Part shown: positions 1 to 9,645 of the stretch, in pieces
Numbering within the stretch: position 1 is the first letter of the stretch
Layout: the number at the start of each line of letters is the position of its first letter
Assembly: GCA_010015675.1 (NCBI GenBank)
Contig: ML976982.1
Location: forward strand, 1,247,557 to 1,311,556
DNA length: 64,000 bases
Direction: 5' to 3'
Source: Byssothecium circinans
Taxonomy: Eukaryota > Ascomycota > Dothideomycetes > Pleosporales > Massarinaceae
Notes under the pieces: model-generated
The model's input: the letters and a program-made list of their open reading frames with translations, nothing else
Told to the model about the DNA's origin: nothing
Databases searched by the model: none
Position numbers and translations under genes: made by a program

Positions 1-1
1 C

Positions 2-835
2 AACCGCACCGCAACCTCTCCAACGCAACCAAAATCGTTCCTGCTCGAATCACCGCCACCCAGTCGGAAGGCCTCGCTTCGTCGTAACGATTCTCCAACA
101 CCGTCATCCAACGCACTTGGCTCCAACACGAACAACGCCCGCCGCAGTCTATCGACACGCCATACGCACTCAATCGTCGACGAAGAATCCGAACTCCAAT
201 ATCCTGACCCGCCCCAAGAACGTCCTTTATCCCCTCTCCCCCCACCGCCCTCCTTCAAGCAATTCCTATTCAACCGGCCCTCGAACGCGGGCAAACCAGC
301 TGGAAATATCATGAGCAGATTCAGCTGGACGAATTCCAACGCTCCCCAAACACCCCACGATCCCGCACGTGACACCAACAGCCAAGTCCAATCCCAAGGC
401 CGCGACTCCTACGTGACAACCCGATCCTCAGTCCCGCGGTTCCGCACCGTGGACTCCTGGGTCAACCAGCAGACCAACCGTCTCGAAGAGCAGAAACTCA
501 AGGAACAGTTTAGACTTACCTCAACGTCGACCGTGTACTCTGAAGACAACGAGGCGAGGGATACCGTGCCGGAAGTCCCCGCTATGCCCAAGAATGTGCA
601 GGCGTTGAGGGAGAGTTCGGCGCAGATATGCTCTCAACTACCGAACCGACGGCCGGTCAGTCCGCCTGGACTTCCCGGACGCAACGTTAAGCATCAACGA
701 CACAACACTGGCACGACTGTCGACACGGCACCCATCTTCCGCCAGCATCCCGGGACCGAGGTGCGGTTCAGCACGAAGAGTGACGTGCCGTCTGAGATAC
801 TGGATCGGGGACGCAACGACAATGTCCTTTCATGA
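2..835 (+). CDS. C-terminal part of a gene cut by the left edge; Ser/Pro-rich tail
   Basis: The frame ending at the stop at 833-835 is open all the way to base 2, so the methionine at 311 is internal and the true start lies outside the window. The visible 277 or so residues are hydrophilic, low in complexity and rich in Ser, Pro, Arg and Asn, without membrane segments. One denser patch, RFRTVDSWVNQQTNRL (coding about 438-486), is followed by a short charged helix-like stretch. Tails of this style are, from general knowledge, common behind membrane domains in filamentous ascomycete proteins, but that is inference here. No enzyme motif is visible and no function is assigned. An intron upstream of the window edge cannot be excluded. 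Confidence 0.6.
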   Translation, partial: NRTATSPTQPKSFLLESPPPSRKASLRRNDSPTPSSNALGSNTNNARRSLSTRHTHSIVDEESELQYPDPPQERPLSPLPPPPSFKQFLFNRPSNAGKPAGNIMSRFSWTNSNAPQTPHDPARDTNSQVQSQGRDSYVTTRSSVPRFRTVDSWVNQQTNRLEEQKLKEQFRLTSTSTVYSEDNEARDTVPEVPAMPKNVQALRESSAQICSQLPNRRPVSPPGLPGRNVKHQRHNTGTTVDTAPIFRQHPGTEVRFSTKSDVPSEILDRGRNDNVLS

Positions 836-3144
836 GCATCTCCACCACCACGCAAAACGTGTTTCTTTATACTCTCATCATCCTCATCGTCGTCATCATC
901 ATTTCGATTCAGCAAGTACCCCCTATCAGCATTGATTCTCAAGCATCTGAAGCAAAGCCCGCCATAATGGGATCGAGTCAGGAGGAGGTCGGAGTGTGGT
1001 AGTGTCTCTCTCCGTGTGTATGTGTACGACTATGGATTTGGATCGGTTCTGGCTCTGGGCTTTGGCTTTGGCTTGGCTCTTTTGTGTATATTGATCTTTT
1101 TTTTGGTAACGAGTCAAGCAAGCCTCTTGTCTTTTTCAACAAGCCCGCAGCAGACAGCAGCAGCTGAAGCCGATATCCGAGAGAGAGAGTAAAACAAGTC
1201 GAAATCGTGCATCGAGAATCGAGAATCGGAACGACGAAACGTATATATCATTACTTACGTTCCATACTGCCATTTTCTCTGGTCATTCTCTTCGTTGTTG
1301 TTTTTATTGGTTTGTTGGGTTTCTGAAGGAGACGGGTTGGGGGGGGGATCTGGATCTGGAGGGGGATTTGCTTATACATGTAATATGAAATTCTATACCC
1401 ATTTATCGTCCTTGTTTTCTCCTCTTTCCTCGTTCCTTCGCTCTGTTTTGGCATATCACTAACGAATATTCAATCATGGCCTCGCTACCAAGTTTCCGCC
1501 CTTCACTTCACTTCACTTCGCTTTATTTACTTCCCAATCGAATCTACTTCGCAGTGCTTACACGATATTTCAAATCTACCGACACTTCCCCACTCGCGCT
1601 TCCGACGGGTGCGGTTTCAGGTTTCGGAATTGAGTTCGCTGCCAACTGTGTACCGAAATGCCGGCCTGGGGAGGGGAGGCAGGGGGCAGTTAGGTTTCGG
1701 GTTTCGGGATGGGATGGCATGGGATGTGTGAAGGTGGACTTTAAGCTATCAGCTGCCAAGAGGAGAATTCGTCGCGGATGAGGGATGCTTATGGTTCTGT
1801 GGGTATGATATGTGATGTGCGATGTGCGATGCTGTAATATGAGCAACGGTGAGAGAGCATGATGGGTGACGATGATGTGGAGAGGGAGATAGAGACAGGT
1901 TGGATATGAACTTAGCGATGGGAACAGGGACGGTAGGAGGCTATGTGTTGTTGAAGTCTATTTTCTTATATAGGTGAGGTGGGTAGTCTATGTCAATCGA
2001 AGAAGACAGAGACCAATAACTACCGATCAACTATTTTGTTTCAGACCTTTTGCGTCAACAGGACCCAGGTACAGTTCTGCTTTCATAATCCAGTCTTGTC
2101 TAGACTCCCATCGCATCTCCACTAAAATAGACTTAACTTATCACATTCAACTTCGCCTATTAATCAATCCGCGACCTCGTCGCCTCACACCCAAACTACC
2201 CAACCAAGCTTTACTAAGCCTTATTCTCCACCACCTTGTTTAAAACACCCTCAATGCCCTCGGCACTCTGGATGTGGGGCGGTTCGCGAATATGTGTGGC
2301 TCTGGTTCAAGGTGTCTCGCATGGCCGCCATATCTGCGATGCATTGATGTGTGATGTTTACTATTGGCTTGAATAGGTGGGACGTATATGCCGCAAGCAA
2401 GCACGTGGTAAAGCACTTAAACTAAAAACGGGTAGTGGGGCGGGGGAGGATGTTTGGGGACTGAAGAAAATATTGTTGTGGGAAGTATATGCATCGCTGT
2501 ATCGTGTTTTATTTTACTTGCTGTTGGTTTTCTGTCTGATGTGCTGTGTTGTGCTGTGCAGTGTTGGATTGGTTAAGATAGAAGAGGGTGTATTTGTTTC
2601 TGTTGTGTCCTGTCTGCAACGGATGAGAGTGAGAGTACGTGGGTTGGTGGTGGGTGGTGGGTGGCAATAATGTTAATGTAGTTAACTATTTGTTGCCAGA
2701 GTAGTAACTTCGCGGTTGTTTTTCTCAGATGCAAAAAAATGAAATAAAGTCAAACAATTGCTCACTACTTCTACCCTCTCTGTTCTTAGAAGATTGCTAT
2801 CAAACGACAAAAAAAAAGAAAAGAAAAGGAGATCCTCACTCCATTTTCGGAACTTCTTCACATAACCTCCCACCATCAAAATCCCATCATGGTATCACAC
2901 CTCCCAACCTTCCTCACCGCTGCACCCGCCTCTCAGCTAACACCTTCTCCGAGACTTCACAACACTAGAATGCCCCCACTTGCCCATCTAGATCCCCGAC
3001 AAGAAGCAGCCGGCGAACAAACCCGATCCCTTAGCCTGTTTTCCCTATTCTTAGAGGTTGGAGCAGAGTGCAGGAACCAGGCGCAAGACGACAGACCAAC
3101 AAGCGGCCGAGAAAAGGAAAAAATGGCATCGATGACTATTTATA
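836..3144. other. intergenic, no gene supported
   Basis: About 2.3 kb between the left-edge gene and the kinase-like gene. Short open frames on both strands overlap each other and lack domain signal or plausible splice structure. There are polypurine and polypyrimidine runs and GT-rich stretches around 2400-2680, probably the 3' flanks of two convergent genes. Confidence 0.5.
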
Positions 3145-4422
3145 TCACCGCCGCCGTCCCCTCTTCCCAACAACAGTCCACCCCTCATCCTCTCCCTCAT
3201 CTCCCCCCTCACCCTTCTCATCCCCTCCTCTCCCCCGTAAACTCACCCCCGCCCTCTCACAAACCCACTTCTCCAGCGCCCTGAACCCAAACCAATCAGC
3301 CTCCACAGTAACTCTGTCCCCCCACCTTACCTCCTGGGGCCAATGCTTTCCCTTAGCTCTCTTATGCAGGATATGTGCGCCGATGGGGATGGCGGCGTCG
3401 AAGTCGCCGAGGACGATTTTGGTCAAGATTATAGTTGTGGTGGGGTTAGGTTCTGGGGCTTGGGGATGGGGTGGAGGGGATGTGGTATGGGTGGTTGTGA
3501 TAATGATAGGGGAAGAGGAAACGGAAGCGGGAGTGGAAGTGTTAATGGTATGAGTAGAAGAAGGAGAAGATGGGTTGGTAGAACTACCCGACGCAGACGC
3601 AGACCCATCCCTCAACTCCTCCTCCTCCTCCTCCTCCTCCTCGTCGACAGTGCTGCCATTATTCCGACTCCGGGACTTTGGCCGACACCGTGTACGAGTA
3701 CGTGTGTGTGTAAAGTTAAGAAACACGTTAGAAGCCCTAACATCACAGTGCACAAACCCCAACCCATGAACCTGTCTCAACCCCTCCCTCACTCCCTCAA
3801 CGATTTGCTCCACTAATTGCTTCCTTCCCTCTATTTCCAATTTCCCATCACCGTATAAATACCCTTGTCGGACAAAATCCTCAAGGTCTGTCATGTACCT
3901 CTCATACACGACCCCAGTGACGCGGTTCCGCTCGCCTTCAACAAGGACACCGTGATACACTGCGAGGTTCGCGGTAGATACGGTAGGCTGACTGCCGCTG
4001 ACACTGCCGTCCGTCTCCGCACTCCGCATAGCTTCGCAGAAACGAATCTCGTTTGTGGTAATCTCGCCGATCCGGAAGGCTTCCTTTAGGTACAGGTCGT
4101 TGGGTAGGAGCGGCTGTTTCTTAATCCAGTATCCGGGGATGGTGCTGCGCTCTACGTCGCGAGGCGTGCCAGAACTGGACCGCGAGACGTCGAAATTTTT
4201 CATGGTTTTGGGGTCGTATATGGGGAACATCTGGGCGATGATGGCCTCGGGGATTGGTTGGAGGCCTTTGCGGCCGGTGATATGGTCGGAGGTGCGGTTG
4301 CGAAGTTTGCTGAGAGGGAGAGGGATCGTGCTGACGAGCCATGCGCCGTTTGTGGTGTTATACAGGACAACGCGTGTTGTTCTAGGCGTGAGCGAGTGGA
4401 GTTCATGGACTGTGTGTGCCAT
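3145..4422 (-). CDS. protein-kinase-like fold protein with DFD instead of DFG
   Basis: Intronless. The chosen start at 4422 gives 425 aa (MAHTVHELHS); the frame stays open upstream to 4563 (472 aa), but that leader is Ser/Thr/His-rich and unconserved. Landmarks of a kinase fold: a beta3-like segment GYWIKKQP (97-104), an alphaC-like NEIRFCEAM (124-132), a hinge-like VVYERYMTDLEDF (171-183), a catalytic loop VHCDVRASNVFL (224-235, keeping H225, D227, N232), and LGDFDAAIPIG (338-348), where DFG reads DFD. Between the last two lies a roughly 100-residue insert with an acidic run and Ser/Thr/Pro tract. After DFD there is almost no activation segment and no APE; EADWFGFRALEKW (374-386) resembles helix F. 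The C terminus is basic. The gene is a paralogue of the one at 56492-57799 and of the relic at 51895-52430. Substrate and activity are unknown; an atypical kinase or a pseudokinase are both possible. Confidence 0.75.
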   Translation of the reverse strand: MAHTVHELHSLTPRTTRVVLYNTTNGAWLVSTIPLPLSKLRNRTSDHITGRKGLQPIPEAIIAQMFPIYDPKTMKNFDVSRSSSGTPRDVERSTIPGYWIKKQPLLPNDLYLKEAFRIGEITTNEIRFCEAMRSAETDGSVSGSQPTVSTANLAVYHGVLVEGERNRVTGVVYERYMTDLEDFVRQGYLYGDGKLEIEGRKQLVEQIVEGVREGLRQVHGLGFVHCDVRASNVFLNFTHTRTRTRCRPKSRSRNNGSTVDEEEEEEEEELRDGSASASGSSTNPSSPSSTHTINTSTPASVSSSPIIITTTHTTSPPPHPQAPEPNPTTTIILTKIVLGDFDAAIPIGAHILHKRAKGKHWPQEVRWGDRVTVEADWFGFRALEKWVCERAGVSLRGRGGDEKGEGGDEGEDEGWTVVGKRGRRR

Positions 4423-4938
4423 GATGGCTGTGTGGTGGGTGGAGGTTTGGTGATAAAGTTGTGATTTGTGTGTTGGGCTTGTAGAGCTTGAAGCGCAATA
4501 AAGGACGACGAAATTTGAATGTTGCTGCTGCGGGGAGGTAGCGCATTGGTGAGCGTTTGTCAAAGAGTTTGAAAGAATTCGTCATAGAACATGAAGAACA
4601 ATCGCTGGTAAACAGCGTGAAGCGTCAACGGAATCCGAGCTTGTAGTTCCCACCCACCAACACAGAATCATCAACCAAGAAACATGATCTGTAAGGGTGG
4701 GCTTAGCTTTGCGGACTGCCTCTCACCATCGCATGTGCCGACGCACGTACCCGAGGTCAGCAAACCAAAAGTCAGCCAAGATATGAGGATATGAGGATAT
4801 GAGGGCCACATGAATCATATTGAAATGTTCTATATGCGCCCGACATAGCCACCGCCCTTGTTCATGTCATTCCCATTGTTTCTCGAGCCCGAGACTCCAC
4901 GTTCATGCAACTCATGCTAGGTATCCAAAGCCAGGAAT
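4423..4938. other. short intergenic region
   Basis: Lies upstream of the kinase-like gene (transcribed leftward) and downstream of eL22, so it should hold the promoter of the first and the terminator of the second. A run of three ATATGAGG-like units occurs near 4780-4803. No gene is seen. Confidence 0.4.
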
Positions 4939-5478
4939 CTAGTCCTCGTCCTCCTCGGCGTCGTCGTTGACGACGTTGAAGAAGCGGAGCTCGTACACGC
5001 CCTTCTGGGTGGAGACGACGCGGAGCCAGTCACGGAGCTGCTGCTTCTTGAGGAACTTCTTGGTCCTGTACCATCATTAGCCTTCCCGATCCAACATTTG
5101 CCCGCGCTTTGCGCATGTAACAGCGGTGCATCAGGACACGTACAAGTACTTGAGGTAGCGACCGGAGAACTCCTGGTGAGCAATGACCTCGATCTTGCCC
5201 TCTGCCTGCTGCGAGATCTGGATGGTGTCGCCGAGGTTGCCGGTGCGGCCGTCGACCTTGATGCGATCGTGCAGGAACTTCTCGAAGGCCTGGATGTCGA
5301 AGATCTTGTCGTTGACGGGCTGCGAGCAGTTGATGATGAATTTCTTGGTGACCTTCTGGGCCTTCTTCGCCGTGGGTCGCTTCTACATTTGCAATTGTAC
5401 TTAGCCTACTGTTCTGTGCAAGCGGGATACACTTGCGGACAGCAAAGCGGTGGTACGGGAACCTACTGTGGAAGGCAT
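4939..5478 (-). CDS. RPL22: 60S ribosomal protein eL22
   Basis: Cytosolic large-subunit ribosomal protein eL22, an RNA-binding protein on the surface of the 60S subunit. Three exons on the minus strand: 5467-5478, 5144-5382 and 4939-5065, with introns of 84 and 78 bp (GTAGGT..TAG and GTACGT..ACAG). Spliced length is 125 aa, the usual size. The protein reads [14 protein letters not shown], then [61 protein letters not shown] and [18 protein letters not shown], the conserved core and acidic tail of the family. The 12-base first exon is the least certain element, although its donor and phase fit. A very short first exon is common in fungal ribosomal protein genes. Confidence 0.93.
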
Positions 5479-5893
5479 TGTGATTGTGTGGTGAAGAGAC
5501 GCAAAGAAGTGGTTATCCTGCGTTAGGCGTGTAGGGGGTGTCGGAGAAAGAAGGTCGTGGTCGTGAAAGGTCGCTTGTATTTTTGGCATTGGTGCGCGCT
5601 AAACAGGGCGCCAAGAGTTCGGCCATGGGAGAGCGCTGATTGGCTGGCGGGTTGGGGTATGAATGGATTTGGACACCCGCGACAGCACATTCGTCTGCCG
5701 TTTACACATTGGTATGATGGAGACGATGTTAAACAATTACCGATAAAGTTCTATTAATTTAAAAATACTTTTTCTGAGCTAAACCGAGCCAAACCGGAAC
5801 TTTACGAGTCTAATTACACAACAATCCGGATTATCAAACACCGCCAATTTCACCAACCATCCATTCCAGGTATTAGGGTATCAACCATCTCAT
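5479..5893. other. intergenic, eL22 promoter side
   Basis: Holds the eL22 promoter and the 3' end of the cupredoxin gene; an AT-rich patch lies near 5735-5775. No gene is seen. Confidence 0.4.
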
Positions 5894-6701
5894 CTACAAC
5901 AACAAAGCAGCAACCATACCCATCATCCCCAGTACCCCACTAACAGCCAGCCCATTCGCCGCACCCAGGAACTGGCTGGTACTCGGCTGAGGCGCTCCCG
6001 TTCCGCTCGGCGAAGCCGCACCAGGCGTGCTCGGAGACCCAGGAGCAGAGACCTGACCGCCCACAGGTCCACCGGCAGGAGCAATACCACCAGTGCTATT
6101 CGTCTTGGCTGCAGCAAGCTTGAATGCGTCGAGGTTGTTTGGGCCAGAGGTGGGTGGGTTGACTACTGCGACCATGCCGGCGGCGCAGTGAGGACGAGGG
6201 GCGTTCTGGGGGCAGTAGAGCCAGATGGGCTTGTCATCCTTGACGGTTATGGTGAAGGTTTGGTTCTGATTGTGTTAGATGATGTTCTTGATGGTAAGGG
6301 AGGGGAACATGAAGACTTACGGCTGGACCTTGAGGAGACGCGATGAAGCCAGAGAAGATGCCGCCATTGCTAGGCTTGCAGGGTGTTTTGAAGTCGGCCT
6401 GAACAACGGAATGGTTCTTGGGGAAGAACTGGAAGACGATTTGCTCTCCAACCTTCGCTCGAACCGTATCAGGCGTGAAGGTCAACCCATTCTGGCCGAC
6501 GGCGATCGTTTGCACAGCGGGCTTGGAGCCGCCTGTGCCCGACGGGCGATATACCAGCGTCGAACTGGCACGCGTCGAAGTAGGCCGTGCTGAAGTAGCA
6601 GCTTGTGTGGTCGAAGTGGTGTTGACAGCAGCCTGTGAGTATTGACCGAAAGCAAGTGGGAGAGTGCTGAGAGCAGCGACAACGAAAGACGTGGAAACCA
6701 T
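5894..6701 (-). CDS. secreted GPI-anchored cupredoxin (extracellular serine-rich type)
   Basis: Two exons, 6321-6701 and 5894-6265, with a 55-bp intron (GTAAGT..TCAG); 250 aa. The start at 6701 opens a signal peptide MVSTSFVVAALSTLPLAFG; the frame continues upstream without one. A Ser/Thr-rich spacer (about 25-55) precedes a cupredoxin domain: QTIAVGQNGLTFTPDTVRAK, VGEQIVFQF, NHSVVQADFKTPC, and after the intron PIWLYCPQNAPRPHCAAGM. The His, Cys, His and Met of these last segments match type-1 copper ligands. A Gly/Pro/Ser-rich linker and a hydrophobic C terminus ending VAALLL indicate a GPI anchor. Such proteins are common in fungal cell walls and secretomes; their physiological role is poorly known. 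No link with the neighbouring genes is visible. Confidence 0.88.
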
Positions 6702-8370
6702 CTTGAGCGAACGTATTGTGTATAGGAAAGAGATGGAAATGGAACAAGAAATGGCGAGACTGAAGACTTGTTGACGATGAGAAGAAGATGCTGAGCTGGA
6801 TGTCTGGACTATCATGGAGAGATGATGATATTTGTATCTTTCTCACGCATCCGCACGAGCCTCAGTGCTTCGGGGACGCCATCGACAGCATCGTCAGCAA
6901 AGTATTTTGGGGTAGCGACATGTTTGTAGTTGCGCCTCACGGAACATCACCTCTCCGGCTTCGATTATTGGCTTGAGAGGAAATAATAAGCCACGAGTTC
7001 TCAAAAAGAAAACATCACAGCTAGATCTGGGGCGCTGCATCGGCATCTATTCGGTGTGGACCCCCAATTAGCCTGGGGCGCAAACGGGTAGTGAGAAGCC
7101 GCTGTTAAAGATGGCTGTCGTGGCGCTTAGAAGGAGGCTGAGCCTGCAACTTCTCCGCTGCGGTCGCGCAAGCCCATCATTGGCTGCCTACTCACTGGGC
7201 TTGCATTTTGTGAAACTTTGCGATGAGTCTTGGGAGTAGTACTCGTCCTACGGAATTGTAAACTGTAGTCTGAACAGTGTAAGTAAGCGTGCTGACGGGT
7301 GAAGGGCCGTCGCAAGCAAAAATAGAGCATCTGACCAATCCATGCGAGCTGCACTCAGGTCACAATTAGATGACTGCACGTTGTGCTTGGGCCCGACAGA
7401 GTAAATGTTACGATGCGATCGCTCACACTCCGGCCTTTAGATGAACGCCTTCGTCGGGGTCTCACGCGCTGATGCCCATCAGCCCACAGAGCTAGTTTGT
7501 CCTCGAGAAGGTAGCGTACGATGTGATGAGAGGACCAAAAATGTAGGTAGGCTATACGAGCGCGAGAGCGATGTCGATGAGCACTGAGGCAAGCAACGTT
7601 GCCTTGTGGTGCTGTTCGAATGAAGTGATAGGGCGGGCACAACGAACTCCCGTCGCTCATGAGTTGCACGGTGGTCACTGAGAATGGCGCAGCGTTGGAA
7701 ATATAGCATGTTAAAGGGCCTGCGGATGTCGTTCCAGAATACACTTCTTAAAGCGGCATGAGGTGTGGTAGGATGTGTCTGTGTGATGAGGTTCGAAGTG
7801 CTGAGGCGAGACATGCAGCTTGAGTTTGGCCCCGAGGGAAATAAACCAAGTGTCTTCAGGCCTAGCGCGCTCATCTCAAAGCAAGAGCGATCATCGACCT
7901 TCTTCGGCCTTCTTATTCACATGTCCCTCCGTCCCATATCGAGTAACTCATCCCACCTAACTCCCCCAACCGCCTTTCATCTTAACACCAACCATATCCC
8001 CAACCCACAAATAAACTATCCATTCTCATAGAGTTCCAGCCCACCATGCTTATCCAACACCCACGCAGCCCAAATAAACCACAAACCCTCAAACCACAAC
8101 ATCCATCATTCCATCATCCCGCATACACCAATACAAGCCGTATAATATATATTAACACCCCAGGATTTACCTCAAAGCTTGTCTGGCCATCTACCCGGAT
8201 CTCGCCCGGCTACGCAACAGCCGACATGATAACTCACCTATACATCCCCTCCTATACAACCAGGATGCTCACGTGCGGTCTTATATAAATTAGGTCCAAT
8301 TAGGGCACGTCGGCCCGCGCTGGCAATGTCGATATACAAGCTTTTAATGTGAGGGTAATATGGTGTTTAT

Positions 8371-8386
8371 CTGGGGAAGTCTGGGG
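8371..8386 (+). promoter_or_regulatory. two CreA-like sites (CTGGGG) in tandem
   Basis: Two copies of CTGGGG start 10 bp apart at 8371 and 8381, about 220-235 bp before the LPMO start. They match SYGGRG, the consensus of the fungal carbon-catabolite repressor CreA/Cre1, which acts best at paired sites. Binding is inferred only; such hexamers also arise by chance. Confidence 0.35.
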
Positions 8387-8516
8387 TGCAGGCTATTGCT
8401 GGCTGTCGCGGGCATGTGAGGGTTAAACGGTGGTTGTATGTATGCGGTGGCAAGGCAATCTCATGGGGGTAGTATTGCATTGGGGGAGTCATTGCACGCC
8501 CGGGTTAGAGGGTAGG

Positions 8517-8523
8517 TATATAA
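8517..8523 (+). promoter_or_regulatory. TATA box of the LPMO gene
   Basis: TATATAA lies 82 bases upstream of the LPMO ATG, a suitable distance for a strongly inducible fungal promoter with a short leader. Confidence 0.5.
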
Positions 8524-8604
8524 GAATGGATGGATGGCTGTCGTTGCACATACTTCCCGTATTCCAGTCTCCACGATCATCTCCTCAGATAGATCTCCAT
8601 CACC

Positions 8605-9373
8605 ATGCTATTCACCAGCGCCGCCGCCATCGTCGCCCTCCTCGCCGCCAAGGCATCCGCCCACGGTGCCGTCACTTCCTATGTGATCGACGGCACGACG
8701 TACCCGGGCTATGAAGGCTTCGCACCTGCGACTTCGCCCAAGACGATCCAGCGCCAATGGCCCGACTACAACCCCACCATGACCGTGACTGACCAGAAAG
8801 TCATGTGTAATGGCGGCACGAGCGCGGACCTGAGCGCCAAAGTCAAGGCGGGGGGCTCGGTCAAGGCTATCTGGAAGCAGTGGACGCATGCGCAGGGCCC
8901 GGTTATGGTGTGGATGTATAAGTGCGCCGGGGACTTTAAGAGCTGCGATGGCTCGGGGAAGAAGTGGTTTAAGATCGATCAGAAGGGTATGACTGCGTGA
9001 GTAACCCCTCACCCTGGATAGTTATAAGCTTCTTATACTTTTCCACAGTCCTCCTCTCTCGGGCACCGCTTGGGGCACAAACGACGTCCTCAAGAACCTG
9101 TACTGGACCAGCACGATCCCGGCCTCGCTCGCCCCGGGGAACTACCTGATTCGACACGAGCTCCTCGCGCTCCACCAAGCCAAGACGCCACAGTTCTACG
9201 CCGAATGCGCACAATTGGAAGTCACGGGAAGCGGTTCCGCATCGCCAGGCGGCGAGTTTCTGGCTACTATTCCCGGATATGCACCGCAGAGTGACCCGGG
9301 AATTATGGTCGATACGTATAGCAGCGCGGCTACTACATACACGCCTCCTGGACCTAAAGTCTGGACCGGTTAG
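8605..9373 (+). CDS. AA9 lytic polysaccharide monooxygenase
   Basis: Secreted copper enzyme that oxidatively cleaves beta-1,4-glucans such as cellulose. Two exons, 8605-8996 and 9049-9373, with a 52-bp intron (GTGAGT..ACAG); 238 aa. The signal peptide is residues 1-19 and cleavage after ASA exposes His20, which must be N-terminal to form the histidine brace (HGAVTSYVIDG). The second copper His lies in WTHAQGPVMVWMYKC; the axial-site motif is QFYAECAQLEV near the C terminus. Cysteines at VMCNGG and AECAQL, and CAGDFKSC, suit the AA9 disulfides. There is no CBM1 module or GPI signal. The promoter has a TATA box and paired CreA-like motifs, in keeping with carbon-controlled expression. The exact substrate and C1/C4 regioselectivity cannot be read from the sequence. 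Confidence 0.95.
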
Positions 9374-9645
9374 GTGGGTGACGGTATGATGTGGGAGGAG
9401 TGTTGGTGTTGAGGTCGGTTGAGTTGAAGTGGAGATATTATTCATGTCTATGACTTTATACACAGCATCAATACAATTACATGCCCACGCCATCTTACAC
9501 GTTTACAGCCTTAGCGCTCTCTAAGAAATACAATGGCTATCGACGGCCTCATACTCTCACGATGCGATCAGAGGGGAGTGCTCACCAGCGTCCTTCCTCC
9601 TATCCCTCATTCCCTAAACCATCTCCCCCACCATCATTTCCCACT

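Larger units (their letters stand above)
6702..8604. other. intergenic between divergent cupredoxin and LPMO genes
   Basis: A 1.9-kb divergent promoter region. Overlapping minus-strand frames near 7355-7874 have no recognisable domain and are judged chance. AT/CA-rich sequence lies at 7930-8170. The LPMO-proximal part carries the CreA-like motifs and TATA box listed separately. Confidence 0.5.

Noticed and set aside
3068..3816. Plus-strand frames opposite the kinase-like gene
   Set aside because: Low-complexity shadows of its Ser/Glu codon repeats.
7355..7874. Two overlapping minus-strand frames of about 130 codons
   Set aside because: No recognisable domain, poor start context, and they overlap each other in different frames.
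8608..9012. 134-codon minus-strand frame
   Set aside because: Antisense to the AA9 gene, which has a complete histidine brace.
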